A DNA stretch of 44,966 nt from Methanoculleus sediminis (GCF_001017125.1 NZ_JXOJ01000006.1:92633-137598); one strand, 5' to 3'; shown: positions 23,924-31,772, counted from the stretch's first letter. A program made the numbers and translations. Notes: a model not told the origin generated them from the sequence alone.

Positions 23924-25990
23924 TCAGGCCTCCGTAATCTTCTCGACCTTCACAGCACAGGCCTTGAACTCGGGGATCTTTGCTATGGGATCGAGTGCGT
24001 TGTTCGTCAGGATGTTCGCTGCGCACTCCTTGAAGTGGAACGGCATGAACATGATGCCCTTCATGATGTCACCGGTCACCCTCGCGGGGACGTCGACCGA
24101 CCCGCGGCGGGTGACGGCACGGACCTTCTCCTTGTCCCTGATGCCGAGCGCCTTTGCGTCCTCGGGGTTGATCTCGATCCAGCCGGTCGGGACTTCCGCA
24201 TCGAGGGTCGCGGAGCGGCGGGTCATCGTGCCGGTGTGCCAGTGCCAGAGGACACGGCCGGTCGTGAGCACGAACGGATACTCCGCGTCCGGGACTTCCG
24301 CCGGAGGTTTCCACTCGATGGGGGCAAAGACCCCGAGCCCGTCAGGGTGGGCGAACTTCGCCGTGTGGAGGATCGGGGTTCCCGGGTGGTCGGCGGCGGG
24401 GCAGGGCCAGTGGAGTGCTTCGGGCCGGTTGAGCCGCTCGTAGTTCATGCCGGCATAGGACGGGGTGACCTTCGCAACCTCGTCGAAGATCTCCTCGGCG
24501 CTCCGGTAGGGGAACTGGGCGGCATAGCCCATCTTCGCGGCGAGTTCGCTGATGATCTTCCAGTCTTCCTTCGCCTCGCCGGGCGGGTTCTGGGCCGTGC
24601 GCCACATCTGGACGCGCCGCTCGGTGCTGGTCTGGGTGCCGTCGCGCTCCGCGTAGCATGCCGCAGGCAGAACGACGTCGGCGAGTTCGGCGGTCTCGGT
24701 CAGGAAGATGTCCTGGACGACCAGGAACTCCAGGCTCTCGATGGCGTGCCTGACGTGGTTGAGGTCCGGGTCGGAGAGCATCGGGTTCTCGCCCATGATG
24801 TACATGCACTTGAGTTCGCCGGGGTTGTCGGTGAGGACATCCATCATGACGGTGACCTCGTAGCCGTTCTTCGGCTCGCAGATGCCGTCGGGGAAGCCCC
24901 AGGCGTCGGCGAACTTCTTGTGGGCGGCCTCGTCGACGACCTTCTGGTAGCCGGTGAAGACGACCGGGAGCGCGCCCATGTCGCAGGCGCCCTGGACGTT
25001 GTTCTGGCCGCGGAGCGCGTTCACGCCGCTGCCGGGTTTGCCCAGGTTGCCGAGCAGCATCTGGATGTTCGCCACCGACTTGACGTTGTCGACGCCGACG
25101 GTGTGCTGGGTGATGCCCATCGAGTAGAGGATCGCGCCGGGCTTGTTGGTGCCGAGCCACTCGGCCGCGGTCCTGAGGCTCTCGACGGGGATGCCGGAGA
25201 TCTTCGAGACGCTCTCAAGGCTGTAGGCGTCCTTCATGACGACTTCCTTGAGTTTCTCGTAGTCCTTCGTGCGGTTGGCGACGAACTCCCTGTCCTCCCA
25301 GCCGTTTTTGATGATCTCCTGCATCAGGCCGTTCAGGATCGCGACGTCGCTGCCGGAGACGAACGGCATGTAGAGGTCGGCCTGCTTCGCGGTCGCGGTG
25401 TAGCGCGGGTCGGCGTAGATGATCTTCGCGCCGCTCTTCTTCGCCTGCATCACCCTGCGCCCGATGAGCGGGTGCTGCTCGAATGTGTTGGACCCGAGAA
25501 TGAAGACGCACTTCGACTCGGCGATGTCGAGAATGGAGTTGGTCATCGCACCGGAGCCGAACGCCGCCGCAAGGCCCGCGACGGTGGAGGCGTGGCAGAG
25601 CCGGGCGCAGTGGTCGATGTGGCGGGACTTCATGACCCCGCGGGCGAACTTCATCAGCAGGTAGTTCTCTTCGTTCGAGACACGGGCCGATGCAAGCGCC
25701 GCGAACTCGTCGGGCTTGTACGACTTGAACTTCCTGGCGATCAGGTCGTAGGCCTCGTCCCAGGTTGCTTCCTCGAATTTGCCGTTCTTCTTGATGAGCG
25801 GCTTTGTAAGGCGGTCCGGACTGTTCACGAACTCGTGAGCGTAGGTCCCCTTGGGGCAGACCTTCCCCTCGTTTACGGGTGAGCGGCGGTACGGTGCCGT
25901 TCCGACAACTTTGCCGTCCTGGACGACAAGGTTGAAACTGCACCCCGTACCGCAGTAAGGGCACGTTGTGGCAACATATTTCATCGTCAT
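23924..25990 (-). CDS. fdhA: formate dehydrogenase subunit alpha (copy 2)
   Basis: A 688-residue paralogue of exactly the same length as copy 1, with the same cluster ligands (Cys10, Cys13, Cys17, Cys45) and Cys132-His133 at the metal site. Most of the catalytic core is shared residue by residue; differences cluster in about residues 230-310 and in the molybdopterin-binding C-terminal domain. With the beta subunit next to it, it forms a second formate:F420 oxidoreductase, which in Methanomicrobiales may also join the heterodisulfide reductase complex. Upstream lie a perfect dyad over the ribosome site (25994-26013) and a 14-base palindrome (26046-26059), neither of which has a counterpart at copy 1, so the two operons are probably controlled differently. 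Confidence 0.95.
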   Translation of the reverse strand: MTMKYVATTCPYCGTGCSFNLVVQDGKVVGTAPYRRSPVNEGKVCPKGTYAHEFVNSPDRLTKPLIKKNGKFEEATWDEAYDLIARKFKSYKPDEFAALASARVSNEENYLLMKFARGVMKSRHIDHCARLCHASTVAGLAAAFGSGAMTNSILDIAESKCVFILGSNTFEQHPLIGRRVMQAKKSGAKIIYADPRYTATAKQADLYMPFVSGSDVAILNGLMQEIIKNGWEDREFVANRTKDYEKLKEVVMKDAYSLESVSKISGIPVESLRTAAEWLGTNKPGAILYSMGITQHTVGVDNVKSVANIQMLLGNLGKPGSGVNALRGQNNVQGACDMGALPVVFTGYQKVVDEAAHKKFADAWGFPDGICEPKNGYEVTVMMDVLTDNPGELKCMYIMGENPMLSDPDLNHVRHAIESLEFLVVQDIFLTETAELADVVLPAACYAERDGTQTSTERRVQMWRTAQNPPGEAKEDWKIISELAAKMGYAAQFPYRSAEEIFDEVAKVTPSYAGMNYERLNRPEALHWPCPAADHPGTPILHTAKFAHPDGLGVFAPIEWKPPAEVPDAEYPFVLTTGRVLWHWHTGTMTRRSATLDAEVPTGWIEINPEDAKALGIRDKEKVRAVTRRGSVDVPARVTGDIMKGIMFMPFHFKECAANILTNNALDPIAKIPEFKACAVKVEKITEA

Positions 25991-25993
25991 GTT

Positions 25994-26013
25994 TTTGTCA
26001 CCTCTGTGACAAA
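25994..26013 (-). promoter_or_regulatory. dyad spanning the fdhA copy 2 ribosome site
   Basis: TTTGTCAC and GTGACAAA form a perfect 8-base inverted repeat around four bases. On the mRNA the Shine-Dalgarno GAGGTGA lies in the loop and 3' arm, seven bases before the ATG. It could be a translational hairpin or, since a TATA-like ATAATTTAAG at about 26034-26043 would put transcription start near 26012, a DNA operator at the start site. Confidence 0.55.
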
Positions 26014-26045
26014 CCGACTATCAGGCGTTAAGTTACTTAAATTAT

Positions 26046-26059
26046 GTTAGTTAACTAAC
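26046..26059. promoter_or_regulatory. 14-base palindrome upstream of fdhA copy 2
   Basis: GTTAGTTAACTAAC is a perfect palindrome just upstream of the presumed TATA box, a typical place for an archaeal activator or repressor site. The rest of the gap 25991-26355 holds no supportable gene. Confidence 0.5.
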
Positions 26060-26355
26060 TTTATCCGCCCTTTGCCGGCAGAATATAGGGGCAAACAACA
26101 ATTCGCACCAGTTATTTAGGTTTTTACGTACGTGAGAAGTACCGGAACATCGACCCCAATCGGGATCAAGACCAGGCATAAGTGCTGAACCGATGCCCGG
26201 GCGGCAGCATCTCCGGGCGCACAAGGGTCAGGTTACCCCGGGCCGAAGCCAGGACGGCGGAACAGGCAAAAACCGGCGCTTTCCGGGACACTCTCCTGCG
26301 GGCTGCAACCACCCCCATGCCGTCCGTTCCCGTTTGACGGGAGAGGTTATTATCG

Positions 26356-27030
26356 GTGGACGCATACCCCTCCCATACAACTGCACGGGAGAGAGTTGCC
26401 ATAGCAAAGAAGACAGTGCCAATCCCACCGATGCTCGTCGACCTGGTGGGAAACGCCCTCGCGTCGATGGACGGCGTGATATTCGCCGACCTCGACGCCT
26501 GCCCGTCGTGCGGGGGCCAGGTGATCGGGCACGACATGCGGGCAAAACGGTTCGCCGTCATACTCGATAATGAAAAAGAACGCACCATCCGGGTCTTCGT
26601 GAAGCGTTTCTACTGCCAGGACTGCAGCGGCCTCTGTTATGCGGACGCCCCGTTCTATCCCGACACCCGTCTCGCGTCGCCCATCGTCGATCTCTGCCAT
26701 CTCCTCTCACGGCAGATGCCCTTCAACCAGGTGGCGCAGCACCTCCGGGCGATGGGGATCGTCGTCGACCGGGGGACGATCCGGAACTACGCCTCCCGCG
26801 ACTTCGGGACGATCCCCGCGACCGACATCTTCGGTTTCCTGTTACCGCTCTCCCTCTTAAACCTCGCCACCTTCACCCTCGACCGTGAGCGGCGTCCCAT
26901 CGTAGGGGCAGAAGCGCTCGTTGCCTGCGGTTTCCCACCCGCAGGCAGGGCATCGTTTCGCAACAGGGGGGCGCCCGAAGAGCGGGATCAGCGGGATGAG
27001 CAGAAAGAGAAAGAAGAACGGGAATCCTAG
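26356..27030 (+). CDS. zinc-ribbon and helix-turn-helix protein, transposase-N-like
   Basis: A 224-codon frame starting with GTG, nine bases after GAGAGG. Residues about 45-110 form a zinc ribbon (CPSCGGQVIGHD...FYCQDCSGLCYAD). Residues about 115-155 (LCHLLSRQMPFNQVAQHLRAMGIVVDRGTIRNYAS) form an HTH, the arrangement seen at the N-terminus of ISL3-like transposases. No DDE catalytic domain follows, so this is a stand-alone DNA-binding protein or a transposase remnant. After about residue 170 the sequence turns charged and repetitive and overlaps an opposite-strand gene by 174 bases, so the true stop may have been lost near 26860. No terminal inverted repeats were seen. Confidence 0.6.
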   Translation: MDAYPSHTTARERVAIAKKTVPIPPMLVDLVGNALASMDGVIFADLDACPSCGGQVIGHDMRAKRFAVILDNEKERTIRVFVKRFYCQDCSGLCYADAPFYPDTRLASPIVDLCHLLSRQMPFNQVAQHLRAMGIVVDRGTIRNYASRDFGTIPATDIFGFLLPLSLLNLATFTLDRERRPIVGAEALVACGFPPAGRASFRNRGAPEERDQRDEQKEKEERES

Positions 27031-27102
27031 CGCAAGCGATACGGCCGTGACGGCGACCGATACCGCGAGCAGAAGAAGGGTCAGGTTCCACCGGCTCGCC
27101 GT
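26857..27102 (-). CDS. small membrane protein with C-terminal zinc ribbon, ACG start
   Basis: An 81-residue frame without an ATG, GTG or TTG start. GGAGG (27110-27114) lies seven bases before an ACG at 27100-27102, the best start; an in-frame stop at 27163-27165 rules out a long extension. The product has an N-terminal stretch TASRWNLTL, two hydrophobic helices (about residues 7-26 and 28-43, rich in Phe, Leu, Ile), then CPACGWETAGNERFCPYDGTPL, the well-known zinc-ribbon variant ending FCPYDG. It overlaps the end of mfnF by 22 bases and is presumably co-transcribed and translationally coupled. Its role is unknown; a membrane-anchored metal-binding or assembly factor is possible. Confidence 0.65.
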   Translation of the reverse strand, partial: TASRWNLTLLLLAVSVAVTAVSLALGFPFFFLFLLIPLIPLFGRPPVAKRCPACGWETAGNERFCPYDGTPLTVEGEGGEV

Positions 27103-28010
27103 AGCGCCACCTCCCTGACAGAGTATGCCGGCAGTGCATCCGAGACCTCTCCGATCTCCTCCTCAAGCGTAACGCCGCCGAGTTCCCGGGCAAAGAGGTT
27201 TGCTCCGATCCCGGCCGTGATCACCCGCCCGGCGCCGCTCCGGGATACTGCATGCTCCACTGCGCGGGCGATCAGCGTTCTCTGGGTGTCCCAGAACTGC
27301 CGGGCGACCGCTAACGCCCCGTCCCGCCCAATCTCGTCGAGATCGGCGCAGACCACCCGGGCAAGTCTCCGGAGCGCCGCATCAGGGGTTTTTTCGCCGT
27401 CGTCGGGTGCAGGGGAGGTGTAGTCCTCCGGGGCGATGTGGCCGAGCGCGAGGTGGGCGTCGGCGCTTGCGGCGAAGTATTCGGTGCTCACCGGGGTCGC
27501 CGTCCCGTCGAGCGTGACCGACGATACCAGCGTCGCGACGTTCGTCCGGAGCATACCGGTATAGACAAGGTACCGCTCCTGGAGCCTCCGGGTGTCCGTC
27601 AGACCTTTCAGTTCCTCAAAACGGTTCAGGGGGATGACGTCGGCGGTAGTGCTCCCGACGTCGAGGAGCACCGCGTCGGCGTAGTTCTCCCGCAGGTAGT
27701 CGGCCGACGCCAGCCAGTTCGCGGCGGCAAGGGCCGGAACCGGCCGCGTATGGAACGCCGCGTCGGTGCCGTAGAAGACGGCGCCGGGGATGACTTCCTG
27801 AACCGCCCCGACGATCCACCGGATGCCGTCCATCTTGCTTGCAAAACAGTCGGCGAGCTCCCCGCTCATCACCACGGCGGCGGGCTTTCCGGCATAGGGT
27901 TTGAGAAGATCGGCGAGCGGCGCGCCCTGCCAGAGGGGACAGTAGTGGATATGCACGCCGGTATCGTCGACGACCTTGAGGTTCGCGCCGCCGATATCGA
28001 TCCCGATCAT
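27081..28010 (-). CDS. mfnF: methanofuran synthesis protein MfnF
   Basis: A 309-residue member of the hydantoinase/oxoprolinase-like family long labelled H4MPT-linked C1 transfer pathway protein. In Methanocaldococcus this family joins the furan unit (aminomethylfuran diphosphate) to gamma-glutamyl-tyramine, making the methanofuran core. The ASKHA-type nucleotide fold shows as MIGIDIGGANLKVV at the start, LLDVGSTTADVIPL (about residues 122-135) and VITAGIGANLFARE near the end. The ATG at 28010 overlaps the mfnD stop by four bases (ATGA), so the two are coupled. A small membrane/zinc-ribbon gene overlaps the 3' end. The assignment leans on family memory and on the mfnD neighbour. Confidence 0.8.
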   Translation of the reverse strand: MIGIDIGGANLKVVDDTGVHIHYCPLWQGAPLADLLKPYAGKPAAVVMSGELADCFASKMDGIRWIVGAVQEVIPGAVFYGTDAAFHTRPVPALAAANWLASADYLRENYADAVLLDVGSTTADVIPLNRFEELKGLTDTRRLQERYLVYTGMLRTNVATLVSSVTLDGTATPVSTEYFAASADAHLALGHIAPEDYTSPAPDDGEKTPDAALRRLARVVCADLDEIGRDGALAVARQFWDTQRTLIARAVEHAVSRSGAGRVITAGIGANLFARELGGVTLEEEIGEVSDALPAYSVREVALRRAGGT

Positions 28011-28894
28011 AGCCGGTGAAGCCCCCCGTCCTTGTCGAACCGCACCCTCCCGGAGAGGTGCACCTCCACCGGCGCCTCGCCGTGCGACGCTCTGACGAGT
28101 ACGTCGGCGATCTCCTCCTCCATGACGGCCGAAATACCGACCAGGCTGGTCGTGGGCCTCGGGTTGACGTCCACGACGTAGATCCGCTTCCCGACGACGA
28201 CGTCGATCCCGGCATACCCCTGGCACCCGAGGACGTTCATCGCCCGGACGGCGGCATCGACGATCTCCTCCTCGCGATCGGGATGGACGGGCGTCTCTCC
28301 CCCGAGGTAGAGGAACCTCCCGTCGTCCGCGACGGCGATCTCCTGTTGGTTGACGGCGAGCAGGAGCGGCGGGGCGCCCGAGTAGAACTCGCAGACGTTG
28401 CCGGTCACCCGGCTCCCCACCAGGCTCACGCTCAACGCCTCTCCTTCGACGTAGGCCTGTGCAAACTCGCCGGCTCCCGGCTCCTCATCCGTCAGCCGGA
28501 CTCCGAGGGCGCCGCAGCCCATGATCGGCTTGACGACTCGCCTCCCTTCCCCGGCAGCGGGGGGGACGGCTATCCCGTTCCTGGAAAGGATATCCGCCGT
28601 CCGCTGCTTGTTGGCGCAGACCGCCGCGTTCATGCTTCCGCACCCGATGTTGTGGGTCAACCCTTCGAGGAGGTGCGTGTACCGGAAGAGGAGGTGATCC
28701 GGTGCGATGACCATGCCCACGTCGCACTCCGGCGCGAGTCTTTTGATCTCGCCCTCGAAGTCGGGGCGCTCGGGCGTCACCACCTCGTAGCCGCACCGCT
28801 CAAAACTCCCGTGTATGGCGGCGAGCATGGCGGCGCCCTCGGGCGCGAGCTCGGGGTCGTTGCATACGGAGTATTCGGCGAGAAAGACCTTCAT
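28007..28894 (-). CDS. mfnD: tyramine-L-glutamate ligase MfnD (ATP-grasp)
   Basis: A 295-residue ATP-grasp ligase. In methanofuran synthesis MfnD attaches glutamate to tyramine through the gamma-carboxylate. The ATP-grasp features are CANKQRTADIL (about residues 93-103), RRVVKPIMGCGALGVRL for nucleotide binding, the VEGEALSVSLV strand, and the metal-binding end GIDVVVGKRIYVVDVNPRPTTS (about 240-261). The ATG at 28894 is chosen on family length. It is the first gene of the mfnD-mfnF operon and diverges from surE, 83 bases away. A generic ATP-grasp annotation is the fallback, but pairing with mfnF makes MfnD likely. Confidence 0.82.
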   Translation of the reverse strand: MKVFLAEYSVCNDPELAPEGAAMLAAIHGSFERCGYEVVTPERPDFEGEIKRLAPECDVGMVIAPDHLLFRYTHLLEGLTHNIGCGSMNAAVCANKQRTADILSRNGIAVPPAAGEGRRVVKPIMGCGALGVRLTDEEPGAGEFAQAYVEGEALSVSLVGSRVTGNVCEFYSGAPPLLLAVNQQEIAVADDGRFLYLGGETPVHPDREEEIVDAAVRAMNVLGCQGYAGIDVVVGKRIYVVDVNPRPTTSLVGISAVMEEEIADVLVRASHGEAPVEVHLSGRVRFDKDGGLHRL

Positions 28895-28977
28895 TGCAGT
28901 AGAGGTCAGCTGCAAAGGACTTGACCCTGACGATCGGGCAGGTTTTTGATGCGCGGGGACCATCCCTATAGACAAGG

Positions 28978-29769
28978 ATGAAGCCCAAGATTCTGCTCAC
29001 CAACGACGATGGGATAACCTCTACGGGACTCTGGGCGGCATACGACGCGCTCGCGCCGATCGCCGACGTCACCGTGGTCGCGCCCGCCACCCAGCAGAGC
29101 GCCGTAGGAAGGTCCATCTCCATCTTCGAGCCTATCCGTGCGAACCAGGTGACGATGAACGGCGTGACCGCCTACTCGGTCGGCGGGAAACCGACCGATG
29201 CCGTGATCATCGGGCTGTTCGCGCTGCACCTCAACCCCGACCTCGTGGTCAGCGGGGTCAACATCGGCGAGAACCTCTCGTTCGAATCGATCATGACCTC
29301 GGGCACCGTCGGGGCCGCGCTCGAGGCGTCCAACCAGGGTGTGCCGTCCCTTGCCTTCTCGCTCCAGGTGGAGGACCAGGGCGACAAGTTCGACGACCCC
29401 TCGCGGATCACCGACCGGTACTTCGACGCGAAACGGGTGATCCGCGAGATCTGCGAGAAGGTTCTTGCAAACGGGTTTCCCGGAAAGGCTCACGTCATCA
29501 ACGTGAATATCCCGGCGCAGGTGCGCGGCGGATACGAGATCACCCGTCTTGCCGAGAAACTCTTCTACACCGGCGTGGAGGAGCGCCTCGACCCGCGCGG
29601 CCGTCCCTACTACTGGATCGACGGGCCGCTGTACGAGGATGCGGAAGAGGGAACCGACGTGCACGCGGTGCAGAGGGGCAACGTCTCCATCACGCCGATC
29701 ACCCTCGACTGCACGGCGTATGCCGCCGCGGACGAACTCAAGGAAGTCTTCGACGGCATGCATATCTGA
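28978..29769 (+). CDS. surE: 5'/3'-nucleotidase SurE
   Basis: A 263-residue SurE-family metal-dependent phosphatase of nucleoside monophosphates. The metal site is visible as KILLTNDDGITSTG (Asp10-Asp11), VAPATQQSAVGRSI, and VSGVNIGENLS (the Asn ligand). The family's PTDAVIIGLF segment is also present. Length is normal for archaeal members. The product is cytoplasmic. It is followed after 21 bases by rpiA, which fits a role in recycling nucleotides to ribose phosphate. The ATG follows a weak AAGG site. Confidence 0.95.
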   Translation: MKPKILLTNDDGITSTGLWAAYDALAPIADVTVVAPATQQSAVGRSISIFEPIRANQVTMNGVTAYSVGGKPTDAVIIGLFALHLNPDLVVSGVNIGENLSFESIMTSGTVGAALEASNQGVPSLAFSLQVEDQGDKFDDPSRITDRYFDAKRVIREICEKVLANGFPGKAHVINVNIPAQVRGGYEITRLAEKLFYTGVEERLDPRGRPYYWIDGPLYEDAEEGTDVHAVQRGNVSITPITLDCTAYAAADELKEVFDGMHI

Positions 29770-29790
29770 ACGGGAGGAGAAGAGTACAGC

Positions 29791-30489
29791 ATGAGTGCAG
29801 CAGAACAGGCGGCATCGAAGCGGAACGCAGGCTACCGCGCGGCAGAAGAGGTCGAGGACGGGATGAACGTCGGGCTCGGCACCGGGTCGACCGTCTTCTT
29901 CGCGATGGAGCGGCTGGGCGAGCGGATAGCAAAGGACGGGCTCTCCATCGCCGGCGTCCCGACCTCCTACCAGGCGGCCATCCGGGCACGCCGGTACGGC
30001 ATCCCCCTCACGAGCCTCGACGAGCACCCCGAACTCGATATCGCCATCGACGGCGCCGACCAGGTCGATCCGGCTCTCCGCCTGATCAAGGGGCGCGGAG
30101 CCGCGCTTCTGCGGGAGAAGTGCGTCTGCGACGCGGCAAGGAGGGCGGTCGTCGTCGTCGACGGGACAAAGATGGTGGAGACCCTGGACGCGCCCGTGCC
30201 GGTCGAGGTGCTCCCGTTCGCCGTGGAAGCGGTCTCCCGCCGGCTTGCGGCGCTCGGTGCCGATCCGGTTCTCCGGGAAGGGGTGAAGAAAGACGGCCCC
30301 GTCGTCACCGACAACGGCAACTTCATCGTCGACTGCGGTTTCGGGACGATCGCGGATCCCGGGCGCCTGGAGACGGAGATCGCCTCGATCCCCGGTGTAC
30401 TGGAGTGCGGCCTGTTCTGTGCCTACACGGAAAAAATAACGGTTATTGTCGGTGAGGAGAAAGGTTGCAGCGTCGTATCACTGCATTGA
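29791..30489 (+). CDS. rpiA: ribose-5-phosphate isomerase A
   Basis: A 232-residue type A isomerase that interconverts ribose 5-phosphate and ribulose 5-phosphate. Motifs are NVGLGTGSTVFFAMERLG (phosphate loop, about residues 29-46), DIAIDGADQVDP (catalytic acids), LIKGRGAALLREKCV and DNGNFIVDCGFG. GGGAGGAG sits before the ATG, and surE lies directly upstream, so the two form an operon. In methanogens it supplies ribose for nucleotides from the ribulose monophosphate route. Its 3' end overlaps the convergent regulator gene by 12 bases. Confidence 0.96.
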   Translation: MSAAEQAASKRNAGYRAAEEVEDGMNVGLGTGSTVFFAMERLGERIAKDGLSIAGVPTSYQAAIRARRYGIPLTSLDEHPELDIAIDGADQVDPALRLIKGRGAALLREKCVCDAARRAVVVVDGTKMVETLDAPVPVEVLPFAVEAVSRRLAALGADPVLREGVKKDGPVVTDNGNFIVDCGFGTIADPGRLETEIASIPGVLECGLFCAYTEKITVIVGEEKGCSVVSLH

Positions 30490-30858
30490 GATGCATTCCC
30501 GCATCTTCTGGATAAGGTCTAACTGATGCCGGGCTTCTTTCTTCTTTTCTTTCTCGATTGTATCCATGATCTCCGTTATTGAGCGCGAGAGCGTGTAGAT
30601 CTTCACCGGCCTTCCTTTGCTCTCCGACTTGCTCTCGCGGGTATCGATCCAGTCGCATTCTTTGAGGTAGCGCATGGCGATGCTGACTTCGGGCTGGCGG
30701 AGATCGGTGCCGCGCTCGATGTCCCGGGATGTCGCTTCCTCGGTATTTGCCAGATATACGAGCACTTTGGAGACGTTTCGCTTGATACCGATACCCATCA
30801 GGAGCTCGGCGAGTTCTTCATCGCGTGGCGTAAAATACCGTACCTTATCGGACCTCAT
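30478..30858 (-). CDS. winged-helix transcriptional regulator
   Basis: A 126-residue archaeal regulator. The winged helix (about residues 20-95) has the recognition-helix region RDIERGTDLRQPEVSIAMRYLKECDWI and a wing in SKSESKGRPVKIYTLS. A C-terminal helix (about 95-125, TEIMDTIEKEKKKEARHQLDLIQ) probably dimerises. It resembles the TrmB/ArsR-like one-domain regulators of methanogens with no effector domain. The likely TATA box TTTAAAA (30888-30894, minus strand) lies about 33 bases before the ATG, and the dyad at 30871-30882 falls between them, a good place for autoregulation. It converges on rpiA. Confidence 0.82.
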   Translation of the reverse strand: MRSDKVRYFTPRDEELAELLMGIGIKRNVSKVLVYLANTEEATSRDIERGTDLRQPEVSIAMRYLKECDWIDTRESKSESKGRPVKIYTLSRSITEIMDTIEKEKKKEARHQLDLIQKMRECISMQ

Positions 30859-30870
30859 CCATTCACCATC

Positions 30871-30882
30871 AGATAGTTATCT
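30871..30882. promoter_or_regulatory. candidate operator of the winged-helix regulator
   Basis: AGATAGTTATCT is a dyad (AGATA/TATCT around GT) between the presumed TATA box and the start codon, where a bound repressor would block RNA polymerase. The rest of the gap 30895-31185 has no convincing gene; a basic 77-codon frame at 30976-31209 runs into tbp and is not supported. Confidence 0.45.
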
Positions 30883-31156
30883 ATTGTTTTAAATCTGACT
30901 ATAAAAATATTATTATTTCAATGGGAGATCCGGCGATTGTGATTGTTTTAAGTGAATAGATGAAGCATCAAACCCATGAGAACGCTCTTTTCTTCACCGG
31001 ATCACGCTTCCACCGGCAGCAAGAGAGTGCTCTCCGGCAGGAAGATCGGAAGACGGCGGCCATGCCATCGGCCGGGGTACCTGCGGCTGCCCAGGTTGCA
31101 CCGGAGATTCGAAACGGCCCTTACGGGTAGCCGACGGCCCCAGGGCGCTTATGGTC

Positions 31157-31170
31157 TTTTAGAAAAAGAG
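31157..31170 (-). terminator. T-tract after tbp
   Basis: About 20 bases past the tbp stop the coding strand reads CTCTTTTTCT, a short oligo-T terminator. Confidence 0.35.
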
Positions 31171-31185
31171 AAGGTCAGACGGGTT

Positions 31186-31749
31186 TCAGATGAGACCGAG
31201 ACTGGATAGTTCGGAGAGAATCCGCTGTACCGCACGCTGGGCATCCTCGGGCACCTTGCCGCCCGTGATGATCAGTTTGCCGGACCCGAACAGGAGGACG
31301 ACCACCTTGGGGTCGTCGAGCCGGTATACAAGCCCGGGGAACTGCTCGGGCTCGTACTCGATCTTGTCCAGATTGAAGCCCACGGCAATCTTATTGAGAT
31401 TGATCGGCGTCCCGAGGTCTGCGGACGTAACGATGTTCTGGATCTTATACTCCGGGTTCTCGGGGATGTCGATGCCGAGCGCCCGCAACTGGTCGGCGAG
31501 GATCTGCAGGCCCCGCGAGAGGCTGTCGATGCTCTTTGCGCCCGTCAGGACGACCTTGCCGGAACCGAAGACGAGCGCGGCGATCTTCGGATCCTGCATC
31601 CGGAGAACGACGCCGGGGAACCGCTTCTTATTGTATTCCGCGTCCTTCAGCCGGGACGCAAGAGAAGGCAGATCAAGAGAATCCGTCACTTTCGCGGAAG
31701 CGACGATATTTTCTATCTTGAGGGACTCCTCTGGTCTGTGCTCATTCAT
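31186..31749 (-). CDS. tbp: TATA-box-binding protein
   Basis: A 187-residue general transcription factor that bends the TATA element and recruits TFB and RNA polymerase. The two saddle repeats are obvious: residues about 10-95 (IENIVASAKV...FPGVVLRMQDPKIAALVFGSGKVVLTGAKS) and about 100-185 (IQNIVTSADL...FPGLVYRLDDPKVVVLLFGSGKLIITGGKV). The acidic C-terminal tail seen in some archaeal TBPs is absent. It lies 42 bases downstream of the acetyl-CoA synthetase gene on the same strand but has its own strong TATA box at 31773-31782. The distance from that box to the ATG (about 28 bases) suggests a leaderless mRNA. Confidence 0.97.
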   Translation of the reverse strand: MNEHRPEESLKIENIVASAKVTDSLDLPSLASRLKDAEYNKKRFPGVVLRMQDPKIAALVFGSGKVVLTGAKSIDSLSRGLQILADQLRALGIDIPENPEYKIQNIVTSADLGTPINLNKIAVGFNLDKIEYEPEQFPGLVYRLDDPKVVVLLFGSGKLIITGGKVPEDAQRAVQRILSELSSLGLI

Positions 31750-31772
31750 ATATATAGCATGCTTAAAAAAGG

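Noticed and set aside
26356-27030. Complete insertion sequence around the zinc-ribbon/HTH gene
   Set aside because: No DDE domain, terminal inverted repeats or target duplication could be found.
30976-31209. 77-codon basic frame between the regulator and tbp
   Set aside because: No ribosome site, unusual composition, and it overlaps the tbp 3' end; nothing family-like is visible.
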